Source: NZ13-RE01 sp049718665
GTDB lineage: Bacteria > Dictyoglomota > Dictyoglomia > Dictyoglomales > Dictyoglomaceae
Assembly (NCBI GenBank): GCA_049718665.1
Contig: JBNARO010000003.1
Span: forward strand, 1 to 64,000
Length of the DNA stretch: 64,000 nucleotides
Reading direction: 5' to 3'
Within the stretch, counting starts at the first letter, position 1; the number at the start of each line of letters is the position of its first letter. This document shows, one piece after another, positions 18,755 to 28,352 of this stretch. Both the position numbers and the translations under genes were made by a program. Below the pieces are notes generated by a model. That model did no database searches. It was given only the letters and a program-made list of their open reading frames with translations, and was not told where the DNA came from.

Positions 18755-20013
18755 ATTATATCCCCTCTTTCTAATGTTTTTTTCATTTTGGAATCTAAAG
18801 GACCTAATACTGTAAGGGAAAAGGGCTTGTTAAATATATAATCTATTGTTTCTTGAATTTCTTCTAAACTTACTCTTCTTAAGTTTCTAATAGTTTCGAT
18901 AGGTGGAATTATCTTTCCATAAAACAAGATTGAATCTAAGTAATAAAATAGTCTATATTTAGGACTTTCTATGCTCATTAAAAAATTATAAATACTTTGT
19001 TTTTTTGCAATATCTAATTCTTCCTTTGTAATTCCCTCTTTCTTAAGTTTCTTTATTTGTTCTACAAGGAAGAAGAGAGTTTTCTTAAAAAATTTAGGAG
19101 TAGTTGCTGTATAAATTGCAAAAAGACTTGTGTCTCTAAAATTTATTCCTTGAGTCTCCACATTATACACTAATCCTCTCTTTTCTCTAAGTTCTTGGAA
19201 AAGACGAGAACTTATTCCACCTCCCAAAATTAAGGATAAAAGATATAAAGAAAATTTTCTTTTATCTTGAGGTTTATATCCCTCTGTCCCCCAGACAAAC
19301 TGTATCTGCTCAAAATTTTCTTTTAATATTAATCTTCCAGGTCTAAAAATAGGAGAAGGATCTTCTTTTTCTTCAGAAAGACTATTAAGATTTGATGAGA
19401 AGTTTTTTTCAATTAATTCACATACTTTTTTAAAAGGTAAATCTCCGCTTATGGCAATAGTCATATTTTTCAATTGATATTTTCTTTCGTAAAATTTCAT
19501 CACTTTTTCTAAAGTAAAACTTTCAATAGATTTTTCTGTTCCTAAAATCTCCCGCGCTAAAGGATGTCCATCCCACGAAGATTTAAGGAATAAGTCAAGA
19601 GCAATTTCTTCCGGTGAATCTCTATACATTTTTATTTCCTCTTTTACAACTTTCTTTTCAAGTTCTAAATCCTTTTCTGTAAAGTCAGGTTTCAAAATAA
19701 TATCTGATAAAAGATTTAATCCTTGAGATAAACGAGAACGCAAAATTTTTAATATAAAATAAGTTACCTCACGTGTAGTAAAGGCGTCTAATTCTCCACC
19801 TAATCTATCTATCTCTAAATAAATGTTTTTATTCTTCCTGTAATTATTTTTAAAAAGAAGATGCTCCAGTAGATGAGCTATACCATGTTCGTCCTCTCTT
19901 TCATCTCTTGAACCTGCATTAACAGCAATTATTATATCTACGCTTTTTCTATATGGAGTAGCCTCAAATATTAATCTTAGTCCATTATCTAAAAATACAG
20001 TTTGCGGATTCAT
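18751..20013 (-). CDS. M16-family zinc peptidase
   Basis: Processing-peptidase-like (pitrilysin clan) metalloenzyme of 420 residues. The inverted zinc motif HLLEH lies at 47-51, and the distal glutamate is in the KKVVKEEIKMYRDSPEE segment. The C-terminal half holds the ELREKRGLVYNV block. These are the features of MlpA/YmxG-type peptidases, whose genes commonly lie beside pnp. Physiological substrates are not established. The start overlaps the pnp stop as TAATG. There is no signal peptide, so it is probably cytoplasmic. Confidence 0.9.
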   Translation of the reverse strand: MNPQTVFLDNGLRLIFEATPYRKSVDIIIAVNAGSRDEREDEHGIAHLLEHLLFKNNYRKNKNIYLEIDRLGGELDAFTTREVTYFILKILRSRLSQGLNLLSDIILKPDFTEKDLELEKKVVKEEIKMYRDSPEEIALDLFLKSSWDGHPLAREILGTEKSIESFTLEKVMKFYERKYQLKNMTIAISGDLPFKKVCELIEKNFSSNLNSLSEEKEDPSPIFRPGRLILKENFEQIQFVWGTEGYKPQDKRKFSLYLLSLILGGGISSRLFQELREKRGLVYNVETQGINFRDTSLFAIYTATTPKFFKKTLFFLVEQIKKLKKEGITKEELDIAKKQSIYNFLMSIESPKYRLFYYLDSILFYGKIIPPIETIRNLRRVSLEEIQETIDYIFNKPFSLTVLGPLDSKMKKTLERGDII

Positions 20014-22094
20014 TAAATATCGCGTCGAGTCAGACTAATTCTCCCTTGAGAGTCTATAGAGTCTATTTTAATCAATATCTCATCTCCAAGATTGATTTCT
20101 TCTCGAACTTGTTTCTTCCCTTTATTTATAGTCTTAAACTTAGAGATATGTAAGAGCCCAATCTTCCCTGGTAATATTTCTACAAAAACACCATAGTCAG
20201 TAACTCTTACTACTTTACCTAAAAATACTTCTCCTTCTTTTATTTCTCTTGTATATTCTTGAACCATTTGGGCAGCCTTTTCCGCAGATTCCATATTAGG
20301 AGCAGAAATAATAACTATACCTTCAGGTTTAATACTGATCTCTGTCTTTGTTTCCTCAATAATTCTTTTAATATTTTTACCACTGGGACCAATAAGATCT
20401 CCGATCTTTGAAGGATTAATTTCCACTACTTTGAGTCTTGGAGCATACGGTGAAATTTCTGGTCTTGGAGCAGAAATAACACTATCCATTATATCTAATA
20501 TTTTTAAACGAGCTTCTTTTGCCTGATAAACAGTCTTTCTTATTATCTCGTAAGTAAGTCCATCCACTTTAATATCTAACTGGACCGCGGTAATTCCATT
20601 TCTTGTTCCCGCAATTTTAAAATCCATTCCTCCTAAGGCATCTTCTAAACCTTGAATATCAGTTAATACTTCAAACTCATCCCCTTCTTTAATAAGTCCC
20701 ATAGCAACTCCTGCTACGGAAGTCTTTATAGGAACTCCTGCATCCATAAGGGCTAAGCTACTTCCACAAACACTTGCCATAGAGGTGGAGCCATTAGAAG
20801 ATAAAACTTCAGACACTAACCTAATAGTATAAGGAAACTCTTCTTCCTTTGGGATAAGGGGAAGTAGGGCACGCTCTGCCAATGCACCATGACCTATTTC
20901 TCTTCTTCCTGGACCTCTTAAAGGTTTTATTTCACCTACAGAGAACGGCGGAAAGTTATAATGATGCATGTATCTTTTGGGAGAACTTTCCATTACACCT
21001 TCTATTATCTGTTCTTCTCCAGCTCCTAAAGTCGCAACAGTAAGAACTTGTGTTTCTCCTCTTTGGAACAATGCAGAACCATGGACTCGCGGTAATACTC
21101 CAACACTACAGCTTATTGGTCTTAATTCATCTAACTTTCTACCATCTACTCTTCTTTTCTCTTTTAATATTAAGTCTTTTATAATTTTTTTAGCTACATC
21201 ATTTATAATCTCATCCACTTGTTTTACCTTATCTCCATATATTGGTCTAAAATGCTCTGAAACTTTTTTCTTCAAATCTTCCAATGCCTTCTGTCTTTCT
21301 GATTTACTAGGTGTAAAAATTGTCTCTCTTATTTGATTCTCAGAAATATAATTTAATACATCATTTTTTAAATCCTCATCAATCTTATAAGGAGTATAAG
21401 GAAAAGATGAAGGTTGAATAGTATTTAAAATTTCTTCTTGTAATTCAATAGTTGCTTGCAATGCGGTATGCCCTCTTATAACTCCTTCAATAAATATATC
21501 CTCTGGAACCTCCACCCCATCACCTTCCATCATAAATACTCTATTTTTTGTTCCTGCGACGACTAAATCCAGTAATAATTTTTGAGAACTATCAGCTTTG
21601 GGGTTTATAATCCACTCTTTTCCATCCCAGCCAACTCTTACAGCTCCTATAGGTCCAGAAAAGGGTAAACCTGCAAGCATAATAGCACATGATGCTCCAA
21701 TAATTCCAGGAATGTCAGGATAATTCTCTTGATCCACAGCTAAAACAGTGACAATTATTTGTACTTCATTTCTAAAATCCTTAGAAAAGAGAGGTCTTAA
21801 AGGTCTATCTATAAGCCTTGCCATTAAAATCTCATGTTCAGTAGGTTTTCCTTCTCTTTTTAAAAATCCCCCTGGAATCTTACCTGCGGCATAGAGCTTT
21901 TCTATATACTCTACAGTTAATGGGAAAAAATCCACATCATCTCTCGGTTCTTCTGCAGAAACAACTGTAACTAATAAAACTGTTTCTCCATATCGAACCA
22001 AAAGAGAACTTGTAGCTTGCCATGCTACTTTTCCTATTTCAATTACTAAATCCCTTCCTGCAATTTCTTTTTTAAAAATATAAGTTTCCCGCAT
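20013..22094 (-). CDS. pnp: Polyribonucleotide nucleotidyltransferase
   Basis: 3'-5' phosphorolytic exoribonuclease, trimeric, in mRNA decay. Two RNase PH-like halves: the first includes RDDVDFFPLTVEYIEK and GGFLKREGKPTE, the second RRVDGRKLDELRPI and LRGPGRREIGHG. They are followed by a KH domain (IGDLIGPSGKNIKRIIEET) near 560-610 and an S1 domain at the end. The length is 693 residues. It follows rpsO by three bases, with little SD of its own, suggesting coupling. The hairpin before rpsO probably controls both. Confidence 0.97.
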   Translation of the reverse strand: MRETYIFKKEIAGRDLVIEIGKVAWQATSSLLVRYGETVLLVTVVSAEEPRDDVDFFPLTVEYIEKLYAAGKIPGGFLKREGKPTEHEILMARLIDRPLRPLFSKDFRNEVQIIVTVLAVDQENYPDIPGIIGASCAIMLAGLPFSGPIGAVRVGWDGKEWIINPKADSSQKLLLDLVVAGTKNRVFMMEGDGVEVPEDIFIEGVIRGHTALQATIELQEEILNTIQPSSFPYTPYKIDEDLKNDVLNYISENQIRETIFTPSKSERQKALEDLKKKVSEHFRPIYGDKVKQVDEIINDVAKKIIKDLILKEKRRVDGRKLDELRPISCSVGVLPRVHGSALFQRGETQVLTVATLGAGEEQIIEGVMESSPKRYMHHYNFPPFSVGEIKPLRGPGRREIGHGALAERALLPLIPKEEEFPYTIRLVSEVLSSNGSTSMASVCGSSLALMDAGVPIKTSVAGVAMGLIKEGDEFEVLTDIQGLEDALGGMDFKIAGTRNGITAVQLDIKVDGLTYEIIRKTVYQAKEARLKILDIMDSVISAPRPEISPYAPRLKVVEINPSKIGDLIGPSGKNIKRIIEETKTEISIKPEGIVIISAPNMESAEKAAQMVQEYTREIKEGEVFLGKVVRVTDYGVFVEILPGKIGLLHISKFKTINKGKKQVREEINLGDEILIKIDSIDSQGRISLTRRDI

Positions 22095-22097
22095 AAT

Positions 22098-22367
22098 TTA
22101 TTTTCTTAATCCTAATTCTTGTATTAGTTTCTTATATCTTTCCACATCCTTTTCTTGAAGATAATTTAAAAGTTTTCTTCTTCTACCAATCATCTTCAAA
22201 AGACCAACTCTTGAATGGAAATCTTTTTTATGAACCTTCAAGTGTTCAGTAAGTCTCCTAATTCTTTCAGTTAGTAAAGCAATTTGTACCTCAGGAGAAC
22301 CTGAGTCCTTTTCATTAATCTTAAACCTTTCAATTATTTCTCTTTTTTCTTCCTTTGTTAAAGCCAT
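22098..22367 (-). CDS. rpsO: 30S ribosomal protein S15
   Basis: Small-subunit protein that binds the 16S rRNA central domain early in assembly. The 89-residue sequence has the typical GSPEVQIALLTERI, HLKVHKKDFHSRVGLL and RRKLLNYLQ blocks. A strong SD (GAGGAGG) precedes the ATG. A promoter and an attenuator-like hairpin lie immediately upstream, and pnp follows, the arrangement known from many bacteria in which S15 regulates its own mRNA. Confidence 0.97.
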   Translation of the reverse strand: MALTKEEKREIIERFKINEKDSGSPEVQIALLTERIRRLTEHLKVHKKDFHSRVGLLKMIGRRRKLLNYLQEKDVERYKKLIQELGLRK

Positions 22368-22389
22368 TTTCTACCTCCTCTTTTAACTC

Positions 22390-22429
22390 AAAAAATCGCC
22401 TATAGCGATGGTCCCCCCATCACTATAGG
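22390..22429 (-). terminator. Hairpin plus U6 in the rpsO leader (attenuator-like)
   Basis: In the leftward RNA, 13 bases (CCUAUAGUGAUGG) pair with CCAUCGCUAUAGG around a five-base GGGGA loop. CGAUUUUUU follows, then the rpsO SD. One pair is U-G only on this strand (C-A on the other), so the fold belongs to the leftward transcript. It lies after the promoter, not before it, and about 20 bases before the rpsO start. It therefore acts inside the rpsO leader rather than only ending the upstream gene. Confidence 0.75.
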
Positions 22430-22437
22430 TTAGTTAT

Positions 22438-22467
22438 ATTTTAGCACATTAATTAATCTATTGCCAA
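22438..22467 (-). promoter_or_regulatory. rpsO-pnp promoter
   Basis: Minus strand: -35 TTGGCA (22462-22467), 18-base spacer, -10 TAAAAT (22438-22443), each 5/6 to consensus. It lies between the coiled-coil gene stop and the rpsO leader hairpin. Confidence 0.65.
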
Positions 22468-22471
22468 TATA

Positions 22472-22912
22472 TTATAATTCATTTTTACACTTAGCTATTA
22501 TCTCTAACTCTTTCTTCAAAGCCTCTTCTACCTTATCAAGCAAAAGTAAAGCATAATTTTCCGCTTCCTTCTTAATTTCTTCAGCCTCTTTCCTCGCTTC
22601 TTGAAGAATTAATTCCGCCTCCTTTTGAGCCTTTTGGGTTATATTATTTTCACTTAGAAGATAATCTGCTCTTTCTTTTGCCACTCTTATAATGCCTTCT
22701 GCTTCTAATTGAGCCTCTTTTATTATTTCATCTTTTTTCTTGATTATTTTCTTTGCCTCTGTTATTTCCTCTGGGAGAGTTTTATCTAATTCTTCGATAA
22801 GAGATATTACCTTTTCATAATCTATAAGAGCTTTCTCAAGAATGGGAATAATAAAACTTTTCTTAACTATTTTTCTTAACTCTTCAATAATCTCAAAAGA
22901 TCTATTTAACAT
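22472..22912 (-). CDS. Coiled-coil protein of unknown function
   Basis: A 146-residue hydrophilic protein that is almost entirely Lys/Glu/Ala-rich helix from about residue 45 to 140, with repeated AEE-KKEAE-type heptads. It resembles DivIVA-like or ATP-synthase-b-like coiled coils but has no membrane segment, so it is probably not an ATPase stalk. In Firmicutes-like genomes a similar short coiled-coil gene often sits beside coaD. Its start overlaps the coaD end by 11 bases. Function is not known. Confidence 0.8.
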   Translation of the reverse strand: MLNRSFEIIEELRKIVKKSFIIPILEKALIDYEKVISLIEELDKTLPEEITEAKKIIKKKDEIIKEAQLEAEGIIRVAKERADYLLSENNITQKAQKEAELILQEARKEAEEIKKEAENYALLLLDKVEEALKKELEIIAKCKNEL

Positions 22913-23396
22913 TTTCTCCCCTAAATTTTTTATAAAGACTTTTAGCTACTATATCAGGAACTAAGTCTTTTACACAACCTCCAAATCTTGCAATCTCTTT
23001 TACCATACTAGAGCTTAAATAGGCATATTTAGAATCTGTTACCAGAAAAACTGTTTCGCATTCAGGATATAATTTTTTATTTGCTAAGGCTTGCTGGAAT
23101 TCATATTCAAAATCAGAAACAGCTCTCAAGCCTCTTATTATTATTTTTGCATTCACTTTTTTAAGGTAATCTACTAGGAGACCATTAAAGCAATCCACAT
23201 ATACATTCTTAATATCTTTAACACTTTCTCTCAACATCTCCAATCTTTCTTCAAGAGTAAATAATGGGGTCTTTGCTACATTTTGTGCTACCGCTACAAT
23301 CAATTCATCATAGATATTAGCACCTCTTCTTATAATATCTAAATGTCCATTAGTAACAGGATCAAAACTTCCTGGATATACCGCCTTCCTAAACAT
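22902..23396 (-). CDS. coaD: Phosphopantetheine adenylyltransferase
   Basis: Penultimate enzyme of coenzyme A synthesis: ATP plus 4'-phosphopantetheine gives dephospho-CoA. The 164-residue protein opens with YPGSFDPVTNGHLDIIRR (HxGH-type nucleotidyl-transferase motif with His18). It has IIRGLRAVSDFEYE in the middle and the SSSMVKEIARFGG block near the end. It sits eight bases after rsmD, the common rsmD-coaD pairing. Confidence 0.96.
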   Translation of the reverse strand: MFRKAVYPGSFDPVTNGHLDIIRRGANIYDELIVAVAQNVAKTPLFTLEERLEMLRESVKDIKNVYVDCFNGLLVDYLKKVNAKIIIRGLRAVSDFEYEFQQALANKKLYPECETVFLVTDSKYAYLSSSMVKEIARFGGCVKDLVPDIVAKSLYKKFRGENVK

Positions 23397-23403
23397 CTTA
23401 ATT

Positions 23404-23964
23404 TTACCTCAGTTTATAATAACTAAAAAGGGTTTCTCCAAAATTTTTAATTTGAAATAATTTTAAATTTTTTAATTCCTGGATTATCTTTGTTTTCTTG
23501 TGATGTTCTACAATTAAGATTCCATCTTCTTTTAACCAAGAGTTTTTTTCTATTAACTCTAATACATTGTTCACCTTTTCTCCTAAGGAATAAGGTGGAT
23601 CCATAAAGATAATGTCAAATTTCTCTTTTGGGGAGTTATTTAGAAAAGAAAAGACATCTGAAAGAAAAACTTCTACTTTTTCTTCTACCCCTAAATTTTT
23701 CACATTCACTCTTAGAATCTTTACTGCTGGCAAATGATTTTCTACAAAAACTACTCTCCTTGCTCCTAAACTGAGAGCTTCTAATCCTACTATTCCTGAA
23801 CCTGCAAAAAGATCTAAAAAATAAGAATTAGAAATTTTCTCTCTTAAAGAATTAAATAGAGATATTCTCCCTTGCTCCATTGTAGGTCTATATCTTTTCC
23901 CTTTCAATATTTTTATACTCTTTCCCTCAAGAAATCCTTTTGAAATTCTAATTTCAGAGGACAA
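23404..23964 (-). CDS. rsmD: 16S rRNA (guanine966-N2)-methyltransferase
   Basis: S-adenosylmethionine-dependent rRNA methyltransferase. The 186-residue protein has the SAM loop FLDLFAGSGIVGLEALS and the catalytic motif MDPPY with Rossmann-fold spacing, plus the conserved entry KGKRYRPTMEQGRISLFN. The start is a TTG with GGAG eight bases before it. The gene overlaps the end of recG by 11 bases. Confidence 0.92.
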   Translation of the reverse strand: MSSEIRISKGFLEGKSIKILKGKRYRPTMEQGRISLFNSLREKISNSYFLDLFAGSGIVGLEALSLGARRVVFVENHLPAVKILRVNVKNLGVEEKVEVFLSDVFSFLNNSPKEKFDIIFMDPPYSLGEKVNNVLELIEKNSWLKEDGILIVEHHKKTKIIQELKNLKLFQIKNFGETLFSYYKLR

Positions 23965-26290
23965 GAATTTTCTCCTTCTTTTCTTTTATAATCCACTTTT
24001 TGATAGGGATATTTTCTTCTTTTTCTAAATTAGCATCATCTTTTAAAATTTCAAAAGCTTCTTTTCTTGCTATTTCAAGGATTCTTAAATCTCTTGTAAG
24101 ATCTGTTAAAAGGAGATCAGGAAGACCATGTTGTTTTGTCCCAAAAAACTCTCCTGGTCCTCTGATCTCTAAATCTTTATTGGCAATTAAAAAACCATCA
24201 TTAGTACTGACAAAAACTTTTAATCTTTCTTGTGCTTCTTTACTTTTTAAATCAGCTATTAAGAAACAAACAGATGGGGTCTCTCCTCTACCTATCCTTC
24301 CTCTTAATTGGTGAAGTTGAGCCAAGCCAAAACGGTGAGCATCTTCAATTACCATAACTGAAGCATTAGGAACATCAATACCTACTTCAATTACTGTTGT
24401 TGCTACTAATATTTGTATTTTGCCCTCTCTAAATTCTTCCATTATTCTTGATCTTTCCTCCTTCGAAACTAACCCATGGATCAGTCCAATTTTGAAATTT
24501 GGAAAGAACTTTTTCAATTTTTCATATAATTTGGTTGCAGATTCTGCCTCCAGTTTTTCCGATTCCTCAATAAGAGGACATACTACATATGCTTGTTTTC
24601 CTGCTAAAATCTCTTTTTCCACTAAACTATAGACCTTCTTTCTTTCAGCGGAAGAAAAAAGATATGTGCTTACAGGTTTTCTACCAGGAGGCAGAGTGTC
24701 AATTATAGAAACATCGAGCTCTCCATATATGGTTAATGCTAAGGTTCTTGGAATAGGTGTAGCAGTCATTACTAATAGATGAGGATTTTCCCCTTTTTTC
24801 CATAAATTTGATCTTTGAATAACTCCAAATTTATGTTGCTCATCAATAATTACTAATCCTAACTTTTTAAAGATAACATCTTCTTGTATTAAAGCATGTG
24901 TACCAATAACTACTGGTAAATCTCCATGTTTTAATTCATTTAATACATGTGATTTTTCTCTCTTAGAGAGACTACCAATTAGAAGACCCACTTTCACTCC
25001 TAAGGGCTCAAAAAGAGGTTTCAATCTACTGTAATGTTGTTCTGCTAAAATTTCTGTAGGAACCATAAAAGCAGATTGATAGCCATTTTCTACAGCCAAT
25101 AAGATCGCCATAGCAGCAATTATGGTTTTTCCAGATCCTACATCTCCTTGAAGAAGTCTGTGCATAGGTTTCCCAGAAGAAAGATCTGATTTAATTTCCT
25201 CCCAAACTTTCTCTTGAGAAGAAGTGAGTTTAAAAGGAAGGTTCTTAAGAAAAGTCTCAACTAAAGAGCTTGCTGTATTAAATATTGGGGCAGAAAGCAA
25301 TTCAATTTCTTTCTTCTTTTGAACTAAAGTTAACTGCATAAATAACAGTTCTTCAAATACTAACCTTTTTGTAGCACTTCCCATAGAAAGAAAGGAAGTA
25401 GGGAAATGTTTTTCTATTATACTTATAGGTTTGTCCATTAAGTTATATTTTTGTTTTATTCTCTCTGGAAGTGAATCCTCTATAAAGGGTGCATATTGGG
25501 TAATTACATCATATATAAGTTGTCTCATAATTTTCTGGGATAGACCTTGAGTAAGAGAATAAATTGGCACAATTCTTCCTACATGAAGCGTTTCCTCCTT
25601 TCCTTCCTCTAAAATTTCATATTCAGGATTTTCAATTTCAAAAGTTCTAAAACTTTTTTTAACCACCCCTGAAATAAGAACTTCGGTTCCTACAGGAAGA
25701 TTCTGTTTTATAAATCTTTGGTTATACCAAATTGCATACATATAAGAAGTGCCATCACTAACTTTTGCCCTTAAAATAGGGATTCCTTTATATGGAGTTC
25801 TTCCTTCTTCGTAGTCTATAATTCTTACTTTTAAAGTGACTTTCTCGCCAGGGATTAATTGAGATATTTTTTTAAGTTTTGATCTATCATCGTAATCTCT
25901 TGGGAAGTAATAAATTAGGTCTTTTAAAGTTTTTACTTCAAGGTTATTTAGAAGTCTTGCTCTTTTCGGACCTATCCCTTTTATATATTGGACAGGTTTA
26001 CTCCAAAATTCTTCATCAGAATATATTTCCAATGCTAAATTTATAATCTCATAAATTGCTGAAATTACTTTCTTCCTTTCTTCCAAATTTTTTTTAGAGT
26101 AATTTAAGATGAGTTCCAAAACTCTTGTAGACCAAAATCCCTCCCAGAGAGGGAATTCTTTCATAGCAACTTCTATGGTCTTTTCTAACCCAAATCGAGT
26201 ACTTTTATCAGAAAAGTTGAAAGAAATTTCCCTCTCTAAAATTTCTTTTAGTCCTTTTAGAATTTTTATACTTCTTGTTTCGGAAATCAT
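23954..26290 (-). CDS. recG: ATP-dependent DNA helicase RecG
   Basis: Superfamily 2 helicase that remodels stalled forks and Holliday junctions. The 778-residue protein has an N-terminal extension, a helix-hairpin-helix stretch (IKGIGPKRARLLNNL), an OB-fold wedge domain around 160-240, Walker A GDVGSGKT near 382, and DEQH. Motif III is MTATPIPRTLAL, and QLRGRIGRG is near the end. The start overlaps the fakA stop as ATGA. The fakA-recG order is shared with Firmicutes. Confidence 0.96.
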   Translation of the reverse strand: MISETRSIKILKGLKEILEREISFNFSDKSTRFGLEKTIEVAMKEFPLWEGFWSTRVLELILNYSKKNLEERKKVISAIYEIINLALEIYSDEEFWSKPVQYIKGIGPKRARLLNNLEVKTLKDLIYYFPRDYDDRSKLKKISQLIPGEKVTLKVRIIDYEEGRTPYKGIPILRAKVSDGTSYMYAIWYNQRFIKQNLPVGTEVLISGVVKKSFRTFEIENPEYEILEEGKEETLHVGRIVPIYSLTQGLSQKIMRQLIYDVITQYAPFIEDSLPERIKQKYNLMDKPISIIEKHFPTSFLSMGSATKRLVFEELLFMQLTLVQKKKEIELLSAPIFNTASSLVETFLKNLPFKLTSSQEKVWEEIKSDLSSGKPMHRLLQGDVGSGKTIIAAMAILLAVENGYQSAFMVPTEILAEQHYSRLKPLFEPLGVKVGLLIGSLSKREKSHVLNELKHGDLPVVIGTHALIQEDVIFKKLGLVIIDEQHKFGVIQRSNLWKKGENPHLLVMTATPIPRTLALTIYGELDVSIIDTLPPGRKPVSTYLFSSAERKKVYSLVEKEILAGKQAYVVCPLIEESEKLEAESATKLYEKLKKFFPNFKIGLIHGLVSKEERSRIMEEFREGKIQILVATTVIEVGIDVPNASVMVIEDAHRFGLAQLHQLRGRIGRGETPSVCFLIADLKSKEAQERLKVFVSTNDGFLIANKDLEIRGPGEFFGTKQHGLPDLLLTDLTRDLRILEIARKEAFEILKDDANLEKEENIPIKKWIIKEKKEKILVL

Positions 26291-27918
26291 TCTAAGCCCA
26301 AGTAGTAATAATAAAAGGGTTGTCCACCATATACCAATTCTATAGAAAGAAATGGATATTTCTGAGATATTAAATTATATAACCTTTCAGCTTCCTTTTT
26401 GCTAACATCTTGACCATAATATATAGTTAAAATTTCTTTATTTTCTCTCAAAATAATTTCCAATAAATTTAAAACTACCTCGTTTACATTTTTCCCTACA
26501 TAGACAATCTCATCATCAATTATTCCTAAGATGTCTCCTTCAGAAATCTCAAATCCATTAATAGATGTATCTCTTATTGCTTTTGTGACTTCCCCTACTT
26601 TTATACTGCTTCTACTTTTTTCAAATTTCTCCTTCATCTTCTCCCATGAATCTTTTGGATTATATTCTATTAAAGCCCTTATACCTTCTAAGACATGTCT
26701 TGTGGGGATTATGATAACTTTATCTTGATATAATTTTTCTACTTGTTGTGCTGCTAAAATGACATTTTTATTATTTGGAAAAAGGAAAACTTTTTTAGCA
26801 TTTACCTTCTCTACAGCATTTATCAGAGATTCTACACTGGGATTTAAAGTCTGTCCTCCATTTACAATATAATCTACTGAGAAACTTTTAAATATCTGAT
26901 TAATACCTTCTCCCCAAGAAACTACTACAAATCCTACTTCTTTTACTTCAGAGACCTTTTTAGGAATCTCCTCTATTTCTTTTCTCAATCTTTCTTCATG
27001 TTGCTCTGCCATATTATCTATTTTTATCTTAGATAGACTTCCTAAGTATAAAGCTTTATCTAAAATCTTTCCTGGATTATTAGTATGAATATGGACTTTT
27101 AACATTCCTGGGGCTTCCGCAGTAACAATACTATCTCCTTGAGTTTCTAACCAGGATTTAAATTTTGAAAAATCTACATTCTTCTGAGAAACAACGACAA
27201 ATTCAGTGCAATATTGATAGGTAATTACATGTTTCTCTATAACTTCTACTTCGGGCTTTTCTTTTAAAATGATAGGTTCTTCCTTTATTTCTATCTTCTT
27301 GCCCGTAAGTCCTTGATAAAAACCTTCCCAAAAATATATTAATCCCTGTCCCCCTGCATCAACAACTTGAGCCTCTTTTAATATAGGAAGAAGATTTGGG
27401 GTATTTGCAAGAGCTTCCTTTGCTCTTTCAAGCATTCTCTTTGTTATTATTTTTATATCATCAGTTTCCCTTAAAGCTCGTGTAGCTTCCTTTACTCCCT
27501 CTCGAAGAACTGTCAAAATAGTTCCCTCTGTAGGTTTTAAGACAGCTCTATAAGCCACTCTCGTTGCTTCTTGCCATGCCTTTACCCACGTATTTGCATC
27601 AATTTTATCTTTGTCTTTGATGTACTCTGCAAATCCTCTAATAATTTGAGATAAAATAACTCCTGAATTTCCTCTCGCTCCCATGAGAGAACCTCTTATA
27701 GAAGCCTCTGCAACATTTTTTAAGGTTTTGACCTTTTGTTTTCTAATTTCTGCTACTGTTGATTGTAAGGTGTATAGCATATTTGTTCCTGTATCACCAT
27801 CAGGGACAGGAAATACATTTAACAAATCTACTTCTTCCTTATGAATCTTTAATTGATAAACTGCTTGCTCAAAGAGATTTGCTAATAACTCTCCATTTAA
27901 TTCTTGTAGCTTTTGCAA
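26287..27918 (-). CDS. fakA: Fatty acid kinase subunit FakA (DAK2/YloV family)
   Basis: ATP-binding subunit that phosphorylates fatty acids held by a FakB (DegV-type) partner; no FakB gene is in this window. The DhaL-like nucleotide domain shows FPVPDGDTGTNMLYT, a GARGNSGVILSQI loop and TEGTILTVLREG, followed by a middle domain and the YloV-type C-terminus. The open frame continues 38 codons upstream into asp23. The true start is most likely the TTG at 27918, because GGAGGAG lies six to seven bases before it and it falls just after the asp23 stop. This gives 543 residues, the usual size. Confidence 0.88.
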   Translation of the reverse strand: MQKLQELNGELLANLFEQAVYQLKIHKEEVDLLNVFPVPDGDTGTNMLYTLQSTVAEIRKQKVKTLKNVAEASIRGSLMGARGNSGVILSQIIRGFAEYIKDKDKIDANTWVKAWQEATRVAYRAVLKPTEGTILTVLREGVKEATRALRETDDIKIITKRMLERAKEALANTPNLLPILKEAQVVDAGGQGLIYFWEGFYQGLTGKKIEIKEEPIILKEKPEVEVIEKHVITYQYCTEFVVVSQKNVDFSKFKSWLETQGDSIVTAEAPGMLKVHIHTNNPGKILDKALYLGSLSKIKIDNMAEQHEERLRKEIEEIPKKVSEVKEVGFVVVSWGEGINQIFKSFSVDYIVNGGQTLNPSVESLINAVEKVNAKKVFLFPNNKNVILAAQQVEKLYQDKVIIIPTRHVLEGIRALIEYNPKDSWEKMKEKFEKSRSSIKVGEVTKAIRDTSINGFEISEGDILGIIDDEIVYVGKNVNEVVLNLLEIILRENKEILTIYYGQDVSKKEAERLYNLISQKYPFLSIELVYGGQPFYYYYLGLE

Positions 27919-27920
27919 AA

Positions 27921-28352
27921 CTAAATCTCCTCCCAATTGAAGGATTCCCTCTTCTCTTCTATCAGTCGAACCCCCCAAATATTTACATTTATCTCTTTTA
28001 TTGTTAATCCAGTGGTTTTTTCTAAATTCCATTTGACACGCTCCATTACATTATGAGCCACCTCTGGAATTCTCACCCCATAGGCTACAATAATATATAA
28101 TTCAATTTTCAAACCCTCCTCAGTAATCTGTACCTGAACTCCTTTATTTAACTCTTCTCTATGAAGAAGTTCAGAAATACCATCAGCAATATTTCTAACT
28201 GCCATTCCAATAACACCATAGCTTTGGAGAGCAGAAAGACTGGCTAAAATAGCAATAGCATTTTCAGATATTTCAACCCAGCCAATTCCAGTAAAATATC
28301 TTTGATGAGATCTTTCACTTTGTTTAAATATATAATCTCGGATCCAACGCAT
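27921..28352 (-). CDS. Asp23/Gls24-family protein (YloU-like)
   Basis: A 143-residue protein of the Asp23/YloU/YqhY family, small envelope- or lipid-linked proteins whose genes typically precede fakA. It has the family core GWVEISENAIAILASL, YGVIGMA and VQVTI-like strands, and ends in a variable tail. The start used (ATG 28352) overlaps the dppC end by 29 bases; the true start could be slightly later. Its job next to fakA is thought to concern fatty-acid/lipid control; the mechanism is not established. Confidence 0.85.
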   Translation of the reverse strand: MRWIRDYIFKQSERSHQRYFTGIGWVEISENAIAILASLSALQSYGVIGMAVRNIADGISELLHREELNKGVQVQITEEGLKIELYIIVAYGVRIPEVAHNVMERVKWNLEKTTGLTIKEINVNIWGVRLIEEKRESFNWEEI

